A stretch of DNA of 64,000 nt, from the NCBI GenBank assembly GCA_029215795.1, contig JARDYH010000002.1:45616001-45680000 (forward strand), written 5' to 3'. Shown here in pieces: positions 31,252 through 42,454 of this stretch. A program made the position numbers and the translations under genes. Every line of letters begins with the position of its first letter. The stretch's first letter is position 1. This DNA comes from Anniella stebbinsi (Eukaryota; Chordata; Lepidosauria; Squamata; Anniellidae). The notes under the pieces were generated by a model. It saw only the letters and a program-made list of their open reading frames with translations. It was not told where the DNA came from and did not search any database.

Positions 31252-33000
31252 ATTCAGACTGGGCCATAGATACCTAATAGCAAACCATGATTTGATCTGA
31301 GCCTCGACTGTTTTCCTTATTTTCCCCTCTACTTCTGCCCCCTTCAGATGTAGCAGTAAACTGTCTGCTGCAAACCAAGATACCAGCGAAGGAATTGGCT
31401 TGTGTGCTCCCTCCCTTCTCCTCTTATACAATCCAATTCACTCCCTGATACAGTGAGCACAAGGACAAAACATATCTGTTTGCAAAATAATCAGTGTTCA
31501 GGGGAAACATGATTCCAGAGTCATTATTTCAAGTGTTTGTTTCAACATCTTTGTTTTAAATGCCCTTACTCACCTACCTAGGGCATGCCATTACATGCCA
31601 ACGTCCTTTAGAAGTAATTTAATAAGGGAGTAGTGAAGGCTGCTTGGCAGGAACTGAAGATTCTCAAATACTGTCTATGTTACAAACTTGTGTGAATAAA
31701 TTTCTAAGTTAATCACTGTGATTTTTTTTAAAAAAATAGTTAAATTGTGAGGTGCAAGCTTTTAAATGTAGACAACTGATTATTCTTAGAGATGTAAAAT
31801 TCCTGGAAAGTTTGAATCCATGGGGGGTAAATACTGCTTTTGTTTTCTGTGGAGAAACTAACATTTGAGATAAAATAAAAATACATGCAATACTTTATCA
31901 TCAAAAATAACTTATTTGCTGTTTTAACCACGTAAAATATATCATAATGTGGCATATAAAATGGTACTATTTGACATATTTATGAAATGTACAGAGCAAT
32001 CCTGTGAAATCCTCAAAAGTAAACTTGCTCTAGGTAAGCATGCATAGTATGTCCTAGTTGTTTGAGGGAAGCAGTTAAAAAGTTGACTCCAAGTGCAACA
32101 GCATGCTGGCCAGTTAAATGGAAAGAGAAAAAAGGGAGATCAGGATTTTATACATTTTAATTTAGCTTTACTATTCAACAATTATTTGTTATTGCCATTG
32201 ACCTGATCCTTTCCCCAAGTCTTCTGCAGAGATCTTGGTGGAATTGGGTGGTCTTTTTGTCTTTACAGTGCACTTCAGAGAAGCCAGAGCAGCAAGGGAG
32301 GCTTATGCTATTCTGCGTTCTCCAAAGCCCAGTCTGAAGTGAGACACAGCGCTTGTCCTCGTCATGTCCAGTCACAGCACTTGAGGAAGGAAGTGTCCTT
32401 TCCTCTCTCTTTGTGCCAGATTTCAGAGAGAGAAAATGGGGTGAAAGACTCTTGTGCTGCTGGTTCAGAATTTAGCATGAGAGGAGAAGTTGATAGCTCT
32501 TTCCTCAAGTTATCTGCGTTTGGTAGAAGGTTTGGTGCGGTGGGGAACCCTCTTGTGGTCCTGAAATTTGTGGAAAGCTCAGAGGAGGGTAGGACATGGT
32601 ACAGAGTATTAATCAACAGGGATGGTCACCAGTAGCAGCCAGATTTGTGGAATCAAGTATGCATTGATGTGGATTTTCCAGAAAATAATTCACTTTTCTA
32701 AATAGATCAAGTGCACAGTCCTAAAGTATGTTACGTTAATATTATATGCTGTACAACAACCTCAAAAGTATTCAGTACCCAAAATAGTTAAGGGAAGGGG
32801 GAATCAGTAAAATACATTTAATATGATTTTAAGCATTATATCCAAAGCATTTAAGTTTATCTTGGAAATTATTTTATTGGAATAGTTATAAATATTTTAG
32901 GCCATGAGAATTCACTAGTGCACACTTCTTTTACATTTGTTTAAATTCTAAGGAGAAAAATAACTCAACTATGGATATACTCATTTTAGTGTGCCTGAAG
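31252..33000 (+). other. RASA1 intron 1, no recognised content
   Basis: No exon, RNA gene or bounded repeat identified. Confidence 0.4.
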
Positions 33001-34015
33001 ATCTTTGTGTATAAAGATCGTTTATGTTAACCATGGTTTGTTGCTTTAGCAATTAATTGCCTTTCAAACAATCAAACTGCTTTGTTTTTGTTTTTTCTTG
33101 TTTCTGGGTTGTTTCTCCCATGCTTGATTTGTTAGCCTACAGAGTGGTTTTGTTTTCAGGCTACTCTTCCTGGCCACCTTCGTTTCAGAGCAATGCAAGC
33201 AAAACAGGTTCTAGATTTAGACCGCAACAAACTTTGGACAGGTTTGAACAGAAGATAGATCTGGATCTACTGGTGGATCTACTGGTGGCTCTCTGGGTGC
33301 TTTGCAATTTCCAGTTGTTTAATAATAAGAGCAACAAAATTACTCCCCTGCTCTAAATTGTATTGCTGAAATGAAGAAAGCTTGGAGTGAGCAGGATTGG
33401 ATTTCTTTATGAAAGGACTGAGCTTCATTCAATTCTGGTACTCAAAAGAAATTCTTGGGCTCAGAATTCTTTTAACTCTCAAGAGTATGTATTTTGTATA
33501 AAGCTGCTGTTGGTGGATCTTTGAGTTCTACTACAAAAACAAAGTAGATCCTTCAAACCTCAAGTCTGCTCACCCGTTTTAAACAAGTCAATCTTTGTAA
33601 GCCAACAAAAAAACACTTTTTGGTTTTAGCTGATTAACAAACCATGGCTTGTTTAAATGATGAGTTTAGACAGAGTAAGTTAGATCTTAACAAACCACAC
33701 TTTGGCTTAGCCATCACATGCGAACCAGGGCACTATTACATAGTTTACATGTCACAACAATTCAATTTTGTAAAAAACTGGATTGTTGTGAATGAGTGTG
33801 CTTGTTCCGGCTGCCTGATTGTTCCAACTCTGGGTTGTCTCTCCCCGAACAACCTTGAATTCCTGGTTCAAATGGCATGCTGAACAACTTGGGGACATAG
33901 CATACCTGGGTTGTTTAGCTCTTCCTGCCCTTGGCATGAGTGATCAGGTGGTAGGAACAAAAACAAAACTGGGTTGTTGTGACATTCAAACCCACCTTGT
34001 GCTTCCTAAGGATTA
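33001..34015. repeat. degenerate MITE-like sequence with GGGTTGT words
   Basis: Repeated 'gggttgt' and 'aaccatgg' words (33028, 33105, 33643, 33834, 33908, 33971) and the phrase 'catcacatgcgaaccagggc' at 33713 recall the MITE family at 38131-38490. No clean inverted termini were found. An old member or cluster is plausible. Confidence 0.35.
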
Positions 34016-35196
34016 GTTGTCTGAAAAAGTTAATTACAACTTCTGATTTTAAATTTGGCTGTATTGTATCTGTTCCAGTTGCATGTTTTGATGGGTATTG
34101 CATCCATTTCTTATGATACTAATTAATTCTTTGAAACACATTTCTAAAATTTGAATAATCTTTAGAAAAATATTACAACAGGAAATTTTCTATTCCACAT
34201 AATGATATGAAAATATGTTTAACCATCTTTCAAATTCCAGTACTTTTATCAGATTTGCGCCTGATTTCCTGTTGTTAGGGTTGGAATGCTACTTTGTAGT
34301 CCAATGCATACTTGCTTGGAAATAAACCCTGCTGAAGTTATTGGGACCTCTTTCTAAATTAAAACAAAACAAAACAAAACAAAGGTAGCTGTGTTGATAG
34401 TTAAAAAAAAATCCAAAATCCCTGTTAGTTTTATACCATTATTAGGCCAACCGAAAGAACACAAAAAATGTGTAAACTTTCAAGATCTCCAGATCTCATC
34501 ATCTGCCAACATGTTACCCAAAGCAATGTTACAAAAAAGTGTTTGGGGAGAAGGGTATAGGTCTTAGGAAAAACTGTCACAAGACATGACCATTTTCTTT
34601 GTAGCTTCGAGCACTGTAGTATAACTTTGATCTATCAGAAATCAAGCTGCCACTCACCTCCATCCTAAGAAAAATATGGAACTGTGTCAAAGTCTGCATT
34701 TTAGTGTGTGTCCTGTTTTCTAGAGGTGTATTACCTATAGGAGTTTCCTCAGGATATTCACTAGAACAGTTTACTGCCATGTTTGCTAAGTGTGACCTAC
34801 TTCCATGGTCTGTTCCACTTTTTCATTTTTGTTAGCCAAAATTATGCCAAGGTAAGATTGTATATTAAGTATGATTAATGAAGCATATAAATATAACCAA
34901 TTCATCAGGATTTTGTGTTTTATATTATTAGTTTAGAGAAATAGACCAGCCTGAGTATTTTTCTTAATGTATGTTTAGTTAATTATCCCCCCTCCCACAA
35001 AAGGGCCTAAGCCTATATGTTTTGGTTTTTAAAGGAAATTAAAATAGAGAAGGCAGTGGCTAGGGAACAGGGACTTCAGAGTGATGATTTTTTCTTAGCA
35101 TCCCAGTTCTTAAGAAGGAGTGTCATAAATTTCTTGTTACATTGGCTATAGCTTCTTCTACAAAAACATCAGCAGCTTCATCAAGCAATGGTGATC
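34016..35196 (+). other. RASA1 intron 1, one dispersed-repeat remnant
   Basis: An (AAAAC)n run at 34361-34382 is followed by 'ggtagctgtgttgatagtt' and 'tttcaagatctccagatctc', part of a dispersed reptile repeat. Otherwise nothing was recognised. Confidence 0.4.
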
Positions 35197-35455
35197 TGCT
35201 TGCAGGAACATCTTTCTACAGCTGGATTTGTTTCTAGAAGGGGGGGCTTCCTGCGCTAAAATAAATTATGTATTCAGTTCCTCCAGCTTGATTCATCCAT
35301 CCATCACCTTAGTATGTGCATCTTTCAGGATTCCAGTTCAGTAAAGCGAACATAGTGCCTGACACCATTTCCCCACCAACAAGTAATTGATGCTATGAAG
35401 GCTGAATTCAGCAGCATCACTTTGATATTATGCAGCATATGGCTGTATTTGAGAT
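35197..35455 (+). repeat. intronic duplication copy 1 (partner 35918-36205)
   Basis: Collinear with 35918-36205. Both contain, in order, 'cttgcaggaa', 'cactaaaattatg/cgctaaaataaattatg', 'tgcatctttcaggattc', 'gacaccatt', 'tatgaaggctga' and 'tattatgca(g/a)catatggct'. Moderately diverged. It ends about 1 kb upstream of exon 2. Confidence 0.75.
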
Positions 35456-35917
35456 CTTTGGATTGGCGGTCATGGGGCTAAACAATCACCCCCTCTATAT
35501 ATTTTATTGTAACTGTTAAATAGAAAACATTTTCCACTAGAGCAACTGGCTTTCAGACCTGTGCCTGGGCTTGGCAAGGATGAGGCAAGCAGTGGGTGAT
35601 CAGCGCATATTGTTAATTCTTGCCTTTCTGTTGCCTTCATCAGGTCATGGGCCAGCTCTTGGAAACTGATTGGAGGAGGTGCAAGAAAGAAATACAGTTC
35701 CATTAGCTACAGAATAAATAGTTTAAGTGTTAAACCGTGGTGGTATGGAGCCAGTGGCCTTGCTAGGCAGTGCAATGTGCCGCTACTTTATTATTTGGTG
35801 TCATATTTCAAGCTAGTGTTGGATTTATACCCCACAAGCTGAAGTGTGGGTTTGGCCAGGTGTGAGGCAGGTCACCCTATATTCTACCTGTAGTACCAGT
35901 GTATGTTTGCAGGAACA

Positions 35918-36205
35918 TTTGATGCTTGCAGGAATGTTTTCCCACAGAAGAATTTGATTCTAGAATTTTCTGCACTAAAATTATGTACATGGTTCCCCCA
36001 GGTTGATACCTGCATCCATCACCTGAGTCTGTGTGCATCTTTCAGGATTCTAGGTCAGTAACGACTATAATGCTTGACACCATTCACAGTACTGATAACC
36101 AGGGCAGAGACTATGGTCGCCCTCCAACAAGGAATTAAAAATATGAAGGCTGACAGCAACCATCTCTTCAGTATTATGCAACATATGGCTATAAACTGAA
36201 GTCTT
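35918..36205 (+). repeat. intronic duplication copy 2
   Basis: Second copy of the segment at 35197-35455. It carries about 40 bp of extra sequence (around 36085-36125). It lies 305 bp upstream of exon 2. No conserved coding frame links the copies, so exon duplication is not supported. Confidence 0.75.
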
Positions 36206-36509
36206 ACTAAATTTTATAGAGTTGTAGCCTCTCTGCAGCTGTTTGGATAAGTCATTGCTGCTACTTCTGTTCATAACTGCCAAAAAGAATGTAAAGCATA
36301 GGAAGGTTGGCTTATTGTGATAGCAGTCACCACAGCCCTTCTGCAAACCTTCAGTTAAGCCCCCCCCCCCCCCGGTCTCTTTAAACACTTGTGATTATGC
36401 TGTGGTATATGATAGTTATAGGAGATTTTAACCACTCGATGTCCACAGGCTTTCAGTTTATCATATGGGTTGAAGTTAACATACAATGTCTTTATGCTTT
36501 GATTTCCAG

Positions 36510-36662
36510 GTGGTATCATGGAAAGCTTGACAGAACTATTGCAGAAGAACGCCTTCGACAGGCAGGGAAATCTGGAAGTTACCTTATTCGAGAGAGTGAT
36601 CGAAGGCCTGGATCATTTGTGCTTTCATTCCTTAGTAAAACCAATGTTGTTAATCACTTTAG
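36510..36662 (+). CDS. RASA1: RASA1 exon 2: N-terminal SH2 domain, first half
   Basis: 153 nt. It completes the split Gln codon and then encodes WYHGKLDRTIAEERLRQAGK and onward to NHF, plus two bases of an Arg codon. It contains the phosphotyrosine-binding FLVR-type motif, here YLIRES, whose Arg contacts phosphate. This domain docks RasGAP on phosphorylated receptors and p190RhoGAP. Near-identical to the mammalian SH2 over this span, except SKT where mammals have SQM. Splice sites are tttccag|GTGG and CTTTAG|gtgagt. Confidence 0.95.
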
Positions 36663-38130
36663 GTGAGTATTTATATGATATGTTTTTGAAAAAGCTGACT
36701 GTTTATACATATACACTTTGAAGTTGTACGTTTTGAAGCTTAGCAAAGCCTCTGTGTGTCATTTGAAGGCTTTTGTTTTTCCTGATTCAAGACTTCAGAG
36801 GACAAAATTAGTTGTGGAAGCAACATGGAGAGTGGGAGGCAATGAGTGCAGTAGCTGTAATGGGAGGGGAGGAAGGTGTATTGAAGTGACAATGGTGTGG
36901 GGGCATTTAACTTGGTGTCTTTCACATTTTCCTCTTTCAGAAGACACTTTGCATATTGATTGCCAAGGAATCCCTATGTATGGTGGAGAACTCTGGAGCA
37001 TGTTTGAGGGTACATGTTCAGTTCATGCATGGGTCAGGTCCATGGGACCTCATTGTTTCCCTGAAAGAACTGACAATGTGTCCTGGAAAATACACCAGCA
37101 ATTCAAATAAGATTGCAAGGATTAATTGCTCATCGTGTTTCATTTGCTAGGGTTCTGCCCTTTTCCTATCCCTTACTACTCTGATGAAATGTTCTAGTAG
37201 CCTGAGATCTCTGCTCTGGGCTCGCAGTCCTGCTGTGTGCTCTGTAGCCAATTTTTTCCTCTATCTGCAGAGGGGGAAAGGATATATGTGGACCAAACCG
37301 TGAGATGTTTGTGTGGCTGCTAACATCTAAACAACTATGGCCGCCCTGCTTGGCACTCTCTGCAGTTTCAGATTAGGGAGCTTGAGCTTTCTAGCTTTAA
37401 GTTGCAAACAGGGAGAAAATCAGACAAGGCTGCTCCAGCTGCTTGGAGACTGGCAGCTGCCTAAGCACTATCCACATGCTCCACAGCTGTTACTTCTTTC
37501 TATCTTGAATGTATGCCTGTATTCTGGAGGTGGGGATCAGAGTTGTTCCTTTCCCACCTTCTAGAAAGAGGTGGGAGAATCTTTGACCAGTAGTTTTTGA
37601 GCCATCTAGTAGCTATTGAGCCATCTAGTAGTTTTTGTTTTGTTTTTTAGGTTAGACAGGAGTATAGGGACTCATCTGATTTCCTGGTTGCAATTCTTAA
37701 TCTCCATAGTTGATCAACAGTAACTGGTTGCAAGCCTGACACATCCACCACTGCCTGCATATGCAGAGAAAGATCAGTAGATGGGCAAGGGTTCTAAGAA
37801 ACACAGTATGGAAGTCACAACTTCATCTGTTTGCTAATGGTGGTTGCTAAATGCCTCTGATAAATTGGCAAATAGCAAATAGTGTTAGATGTAGTGATTG
37901 AACTAGATTCTTAGGCTTACGTTTGTTAAATCTTATCAAACTATGAGGCATGTAACTCCCTAAAATAGTTGTCAAATTTTGAGGAAGGAAAACTCTACTT
38001 TTTCTGAGGTTTTCTACCATGCATTAATTTTGTGTACCTGTAGGTGGAAGTAAAGGGATTCTTTACACACACACACGCACACACACACACACTTATCTCA
38101 CTCTTAATTTTCTGAATGCATGCATATGTA
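36663..38130 (+). other. RASA1 intron 2, mostly unremarkable
   Basis: Intron 2 spans 36663-38808. There is a short direct duplication 'gagccatctagtag' at about 37599-37634 and a (CA)n-type tract at 38066-38092. No exon or gene. Confidence 0.5.
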
Positions 38131-38490
38131 GGCCTGGTTCATATGCAATAACAACCTAGGGCTTTTAAAAACAACAACAAAAACCAACCTGGGTTATTGC
38201 GAACAACCTGGTGTGTGCTAGTTAACATGGCTTGAGTGCTCCTGCTTGGTTCCTCCTGTCAGTGGGAACAACTAAACAAAACAACCCTCCTCAGATAATC
38301 CAGAGTTCCTTGTTTGCATGTCATCATAAACAGCTCAGGGATAGTGTGTCCTTGGATGGTTTAAGTGCTCCACTGGCAGGAGGAGCCAAGCAGGAGCACT
38401 CAAGCTATGGTGACTAGCACGTCGACTCATTCACGACAACCCATATTTGAAAAAGATGACCTTGGGTTGTCATTGCATGTGAACTGGGCC
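38131..38490. mobile_element. TIR MITE in RASA1 intron 2
   Basis: 360-bp element. The left end GGCCTGGTTCATATGCAATA matches the complement of the right end TTGCATGTGAACTGGGCC, with mirrored AACAACC/GGTTGT words inside. The flanking trinucleotides (gta, tta) differ by one base, compatible with a 3-bp target duplication that has mutated. No ORF of note. Same family as the interrupted element at 28505-29704. Confidence 0.65.
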
Positions 38491-38808
38491 TTAGTGTTAG
38501 ATTTATGCTTTAAATCAGAATTCTCCTCACATCCCTTGATGCTTTGGAATAAATGTTGTAATAAATGAATATATTATTATCATTGTTATTATTATTATTG
38601 CTCTTATCAGCGCTGGCCAACGATGGTCAGTTGTTAGATATAACGGGGTGGGGACATCTAGAGAGCAGCAGGTTGGGGACATTTCTTTAAAGTTTTCAGA
38701 AGTTAAGTTCAACAAAGACTGAAGTAGTGTGAAAGTATGTATTTTTGTATTTATTTGTGCAAACTTATTAAACATTCTACTAACGGTAGCCGTTATTTTC
38801 TCTCCCAG

Positions 38809-38944
38809 GATTATTGCAATGTGTGGTGACTATTACATTGGCGGACGACGGTTTTCTTCACTTTCTGACCTAATAGGTTATTACAGCCATGTATCTTGTT
38901 TGCTTAAGGGGGAAAAATTGATGTCTCCTGTAGCACCTCCAGAG
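38809..38944 (+). CDS. RASA1: RASA1 exon 3: N-terminal SH2 domain, second half
   Basis: 136 nt. Its first base completes the Arg codon, followed by IIAMCGDYYIGGRRFSSLSD and on to VAPPE. This forms the C-terminal half of the first SH2 domain, including the beta strands and helix B that complete the specificity pocket. Splice sites are tctcccag|GATT and CCAGAG|gtatat. It joins exons 2 and 4 without frame loss and is near-identical to mammals. Confidence 0.95.
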
Positions 38945-41904
38945 GTATATAATTTTTTTAAAAGGAGTGTTTGTCTTTTTCCTGAAATGTTTACAAATAC
39001 ACCTATTTTGATTTGAGAATGTGTATAGAAATGAAGGCCCGGTGGAGAAGGGACAACAGGAAACAGGACTTTTCCCCCTTTTTTCCCAAGGACCAAGTTT
39101 TCACAAAAACAACAACAAAAAAAAGCAATCAATATTTATTTATTTGTTTATTTATAACATTTCTTAGTGGCCTTTCAGGGCAGAAGCTCTCCCAAGGCGG
39201 CTTACAACCACACATAAAAACAACCATATATAAAAACAGTATACACATTAAAAGCAATAAAAACATAAAAGTAAAATATCAATTAAAACAATAAGAGCTA
39301 ACATTAAAATTAGTAATAAAACAGCAAGGGTAACAGCAGCAAAACAGTATTTTAGAGAAGGCCTTCTTAAAAGCTTGTAAGGATGGTGCATGGCGGATAT
39401 AAAGTACTTTATTTTGGAACAAAATATTAATGACAAGGTGTTCTTATATTGCTATGTGGCCTTCCCGCCCCCCCAACAAATTCCTAAAAAATATGTAATA
39501 GGAAAACTTTTGCGTGAGACTAGAAATATAACCATTCTGGAATTTTTAAAGCCATGGGGAGAGATGGATTTTTAATCCTGTCTATAAGATGCTTAATGTA
39601 GTTATTCCATTTCTTATTAAAATTGATCTAACGTGTCTTTTACTGATAGACATTTAGGGATGCTACAAGTCATGCTCAGTTTTACAATTTGTGAAGAAAA
39701 TGTGCATTCTTGACGGTTTTAGGGTTTGGTGTTTAGAGTCTTCTATTTCTGGGCCTGTTCTGGTTAGATCCCGTAGCAGTCAGTGAAAGTAGTTCTAAAA
39801 CTTGCATGTGAGACAAACATTGTAGGTTATCCGCCACCTCCACCACATGCAACAGAACAATGTGTGTGTTATTTCACCTATGTTTCTTTCTTTTTTAATA
39901 ACTCTTTGAATCTTGGGTCTGTGGAACTCATTGCTGCAGTCTTTAATAAAGTTGATAATTAAACCTTACCAATGGAAAATGCTGCCTCAGTTATAAAAAC
40001 TGTAACCATTGTCACCAGAATAAATCATTAAAAGAAGCACAGTAGCCTGGTTCCTGGTGTAAGCATGGGATTGACACCACCACTGGCGACAACATTTCTA
40101 AATGAACAAAAAGTAATATGTTTGTTAAGGGGAATTATCACTCTTCAAATAACAGATTGCGATTACTTAAAGATCCTTAACTTAAATATGCTTGGTTACC
40201 ACTCGTAATAGGTAAGAGTCTTCCATAGTTTATTTAATAATCAGTAGTGCTTCCTTCAGACCAGATTTGTCTAAATTCCACCCCAACCAATTATTTACAA
40301 ACAGGTGCATAGACCAGTCTTAGTCTGCCTCCAGTACTTCCTGGTGCTTCTGTCTTCTAGGATGATTTAAGTGTTTCCTCTGATCAGACATGAAATAAGA
40401 AGCTAAAATATATTACATATAACTTAATTTTATGAGCAAACCATCATGTTTGGTATATTAAACTTAAAAGTATAGTATATTCAGACAGTAATTATAAATT
40501 TTGCTGAGTTTACTTTTAAGTGTTTTTATTTTTAATGTTAATATTTTGAGCAAACTTAGTTACACGTAATATGTTTTATGTTTCTAAAGTAACAAAGTGA
40601 CTGTAGATCTCTAAAGAACGCTAAAAAAAAGTTATTTCATATTTTTCCATTTCCCCCCAAACTTCCATTTTTTCTGGAATATCCTGTTTTTTCTCCCCAT
40701 GGCTTCAACTTTTTGTAAACTTTAAATCGTAAAGAATGTACAGTGGTGTTGTATATATTAGCAGGTAACTGGATGCTATAGAAATATTCAGTGATGGAAG
40801 TGACTGCTTTTTAGAATCCTACTTTTGCTGTGCTAGAGAAATAATCTGGTGCTGTGATTCATCCTGCATGGTAGGAAAAAAATGAGATTAAATACTAGGT
40901 TCAGAAAGTTATGAAACAAATCAGCTTGCTTCCCTTCCTGCATGGATGAAGATAGGAAGCAGAGGAGGAAAGGCTTCATCCTGCTGGGTCCCAAACAGCA
41001 TTGGGGATCAGCTCCCCTCCCTTCCTGTCTCTCCCTGTGTGAGAAGGCAGGCATTGTAGAGAACCTCTAAATTCCCAACAAGATTACAGCTCAGGGCCTT
41101 CCTCTCCTATCACTTCATCTTACTCCATTGGAACATTATGGGACTGAAAGAGTGGAAAGGCCCACTGCACTTGATCCTGGCATGAATAGAGAAGAAGCCA
41201 CATAGTGCTATAGTTCCCTGTGCTTTTACTGTTGTCTCCTGGGTACTTTGACCACATCAACAAGTGGAAAATAGTAAAATGGGAGTCACAGTAGATCTCA
41301 TTTTCCCTTTTCATAAAGTTTAAACTTCATATCAGTAGCACTTCTGTGGTATCCCAGTTTAAACTCCCACCCCCAAAAGGTAATGTAAAAATATGGTTGC
41401 AGTGCTCTGCTTATTTGCACATGGCAAACTAATTTGGCCATGAGGCTAGTGAATATGCTGGCTACTACTTAAACTAATTTATGGGAGTATATAATACAAA
41501 TAATGCACATATTTTGTGTGCTTGAGTTACAAAAGACTTACTCCAGAAAGCTGCTTAGTATGGCCAAAACTTGAAAGAAATTCCACTTTTCTTCTTTCAT
41601 TCTTAGTTTGAATTAGAGCTCTTTTTAGTTCTGATAAATGAATGATCATTTCGTCTTTCTGTTGACTTTGACAAAATATTGTCAACAAATATTGTGATTT
41701 TAAAAACCATTTAAGCGTTTGCTGACTTTAGATACTATCTTATTAAAAGAATCAGTAGTCTAGGGAGCTCTTGTCTATAAATCAGAAGTACATATTCAGG
41801 ATCTAGTCTAGTGTATTGGATCCTTTGTCTTGAACCCTTATTGCTCGCATTCCAGTCAAGTTTTGAAGTCCTGCATAATAGCAGACCATTTTTGTTTTTT
41901 ATAG
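38945..41904 (+). other. RASA1 intron 3
   Basis: No exon other than those listed. Apart from the LINE 3' tail at 39127-39380, the sequence is AT-rich and unrecognised. Confidence 0.5.
39127..39380 (-). repeat. LINE (L2-like) 3' UTR/tail fragment, minus strand
   Basis: Begins with a 'tatttatttatttg' tail. It is followed by 'gcagaagctctcccaaggcgg' (compare 'gccgaagctctctgggcgg' in the L2 copies at 28665 and 44287) and an A-rich 'acataaaaacaaccatat' region. A retroposed L2-type 3' end inserted in reverse orientation. Non-coding. Confidence 0.6.
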
Positions 41905-41975
41905 CCAGTTGAGGACCGCAGGAGAGTCCGAGCCATTCTACCATACACTAAAGTGCCAGAAACAGATGAAATAAG
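41905..41975 (+). CDS. RASA1: RASA1 exon 4: SH3 domain, N-terminal part
   Basis: 71 nt. Encodes PVEDRRRVRAILPYTKVPET followed by DEI, plus two bases of a Ser codon. ALPY-type first strand and RT loop of the RasGAP SH3 domain, which lies between the two SH2 domains and binds partners independently of GAP activity. Splice sites are tttatag|CCAG and ATAAG|gtatag. Frame is continuous with exons 3 and 5. The intron that follows (41976-61856) is the repeat-expanded one. Confidence 0.93.
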
Positions 41976-42096
41976 GTATAGTTTGTAAGAATTATAAATA
42001 CTGCATGTGGTGATACAGGTGCAACAGTCTACGTTTGTATTTGGGGACACATTTGTTAATACTTACATTAGAATTGAGAGGATGGTGAGCTGCATT

Positions 42097-42235
42097 TTCT
42101 CCAGGTTGGTGTGAAGAAGGCATCCCACAATGGGTTCTCTCCCCCTATCGCCCAGGAAAAAGCAGGGACCATATGACTAAAACTTTTGAGTATTCTATTG
42201 GTCCCAGGCTCCTCCTTGTCAGTTTGTCCCTGCTT
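42097..42235 (+). repeat. DIRS left inverted terminal repeat
   Basis: Begins ttctccaggttggtgtga. It continues through 'catcccacaatgggttctct', 'gcccaggaaaaagcagggac' and 'ctcctccttgtcagttt'. The reverse complement of 57733-57899 shows the same series. Sequence up to about 42440 appears to be DIRS leader, with an ATG at 42408. Confidence 0.85.
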
Positions 42236-42454
42236 TTTGCCCAGGGCAGAGTTAACTCTCATCTCCTCCTACTCAAAACATCTAATGTCTTAAAACTCTC
42301 AAAGTTTTAATTTTTCTTACCTCTTTAAATATCCATCTCCTCAGTAATTCTTTCTCCTTTTTTTTTAAAAAAGTCCTCTTTTTCTGCTCTGCCTTTTGTT
42401 TTCCTCATGGCCCCTCTGGCTGTGAAAAAGGCCTTTATGCTGCAAGAAAGAACA

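Noticed and set aside
35197..36205. Duplicated RASA1 exon
   Set aside because: The repeated block has no conserved reading frame or paired splice sites and does not resemble SH2 sequence.
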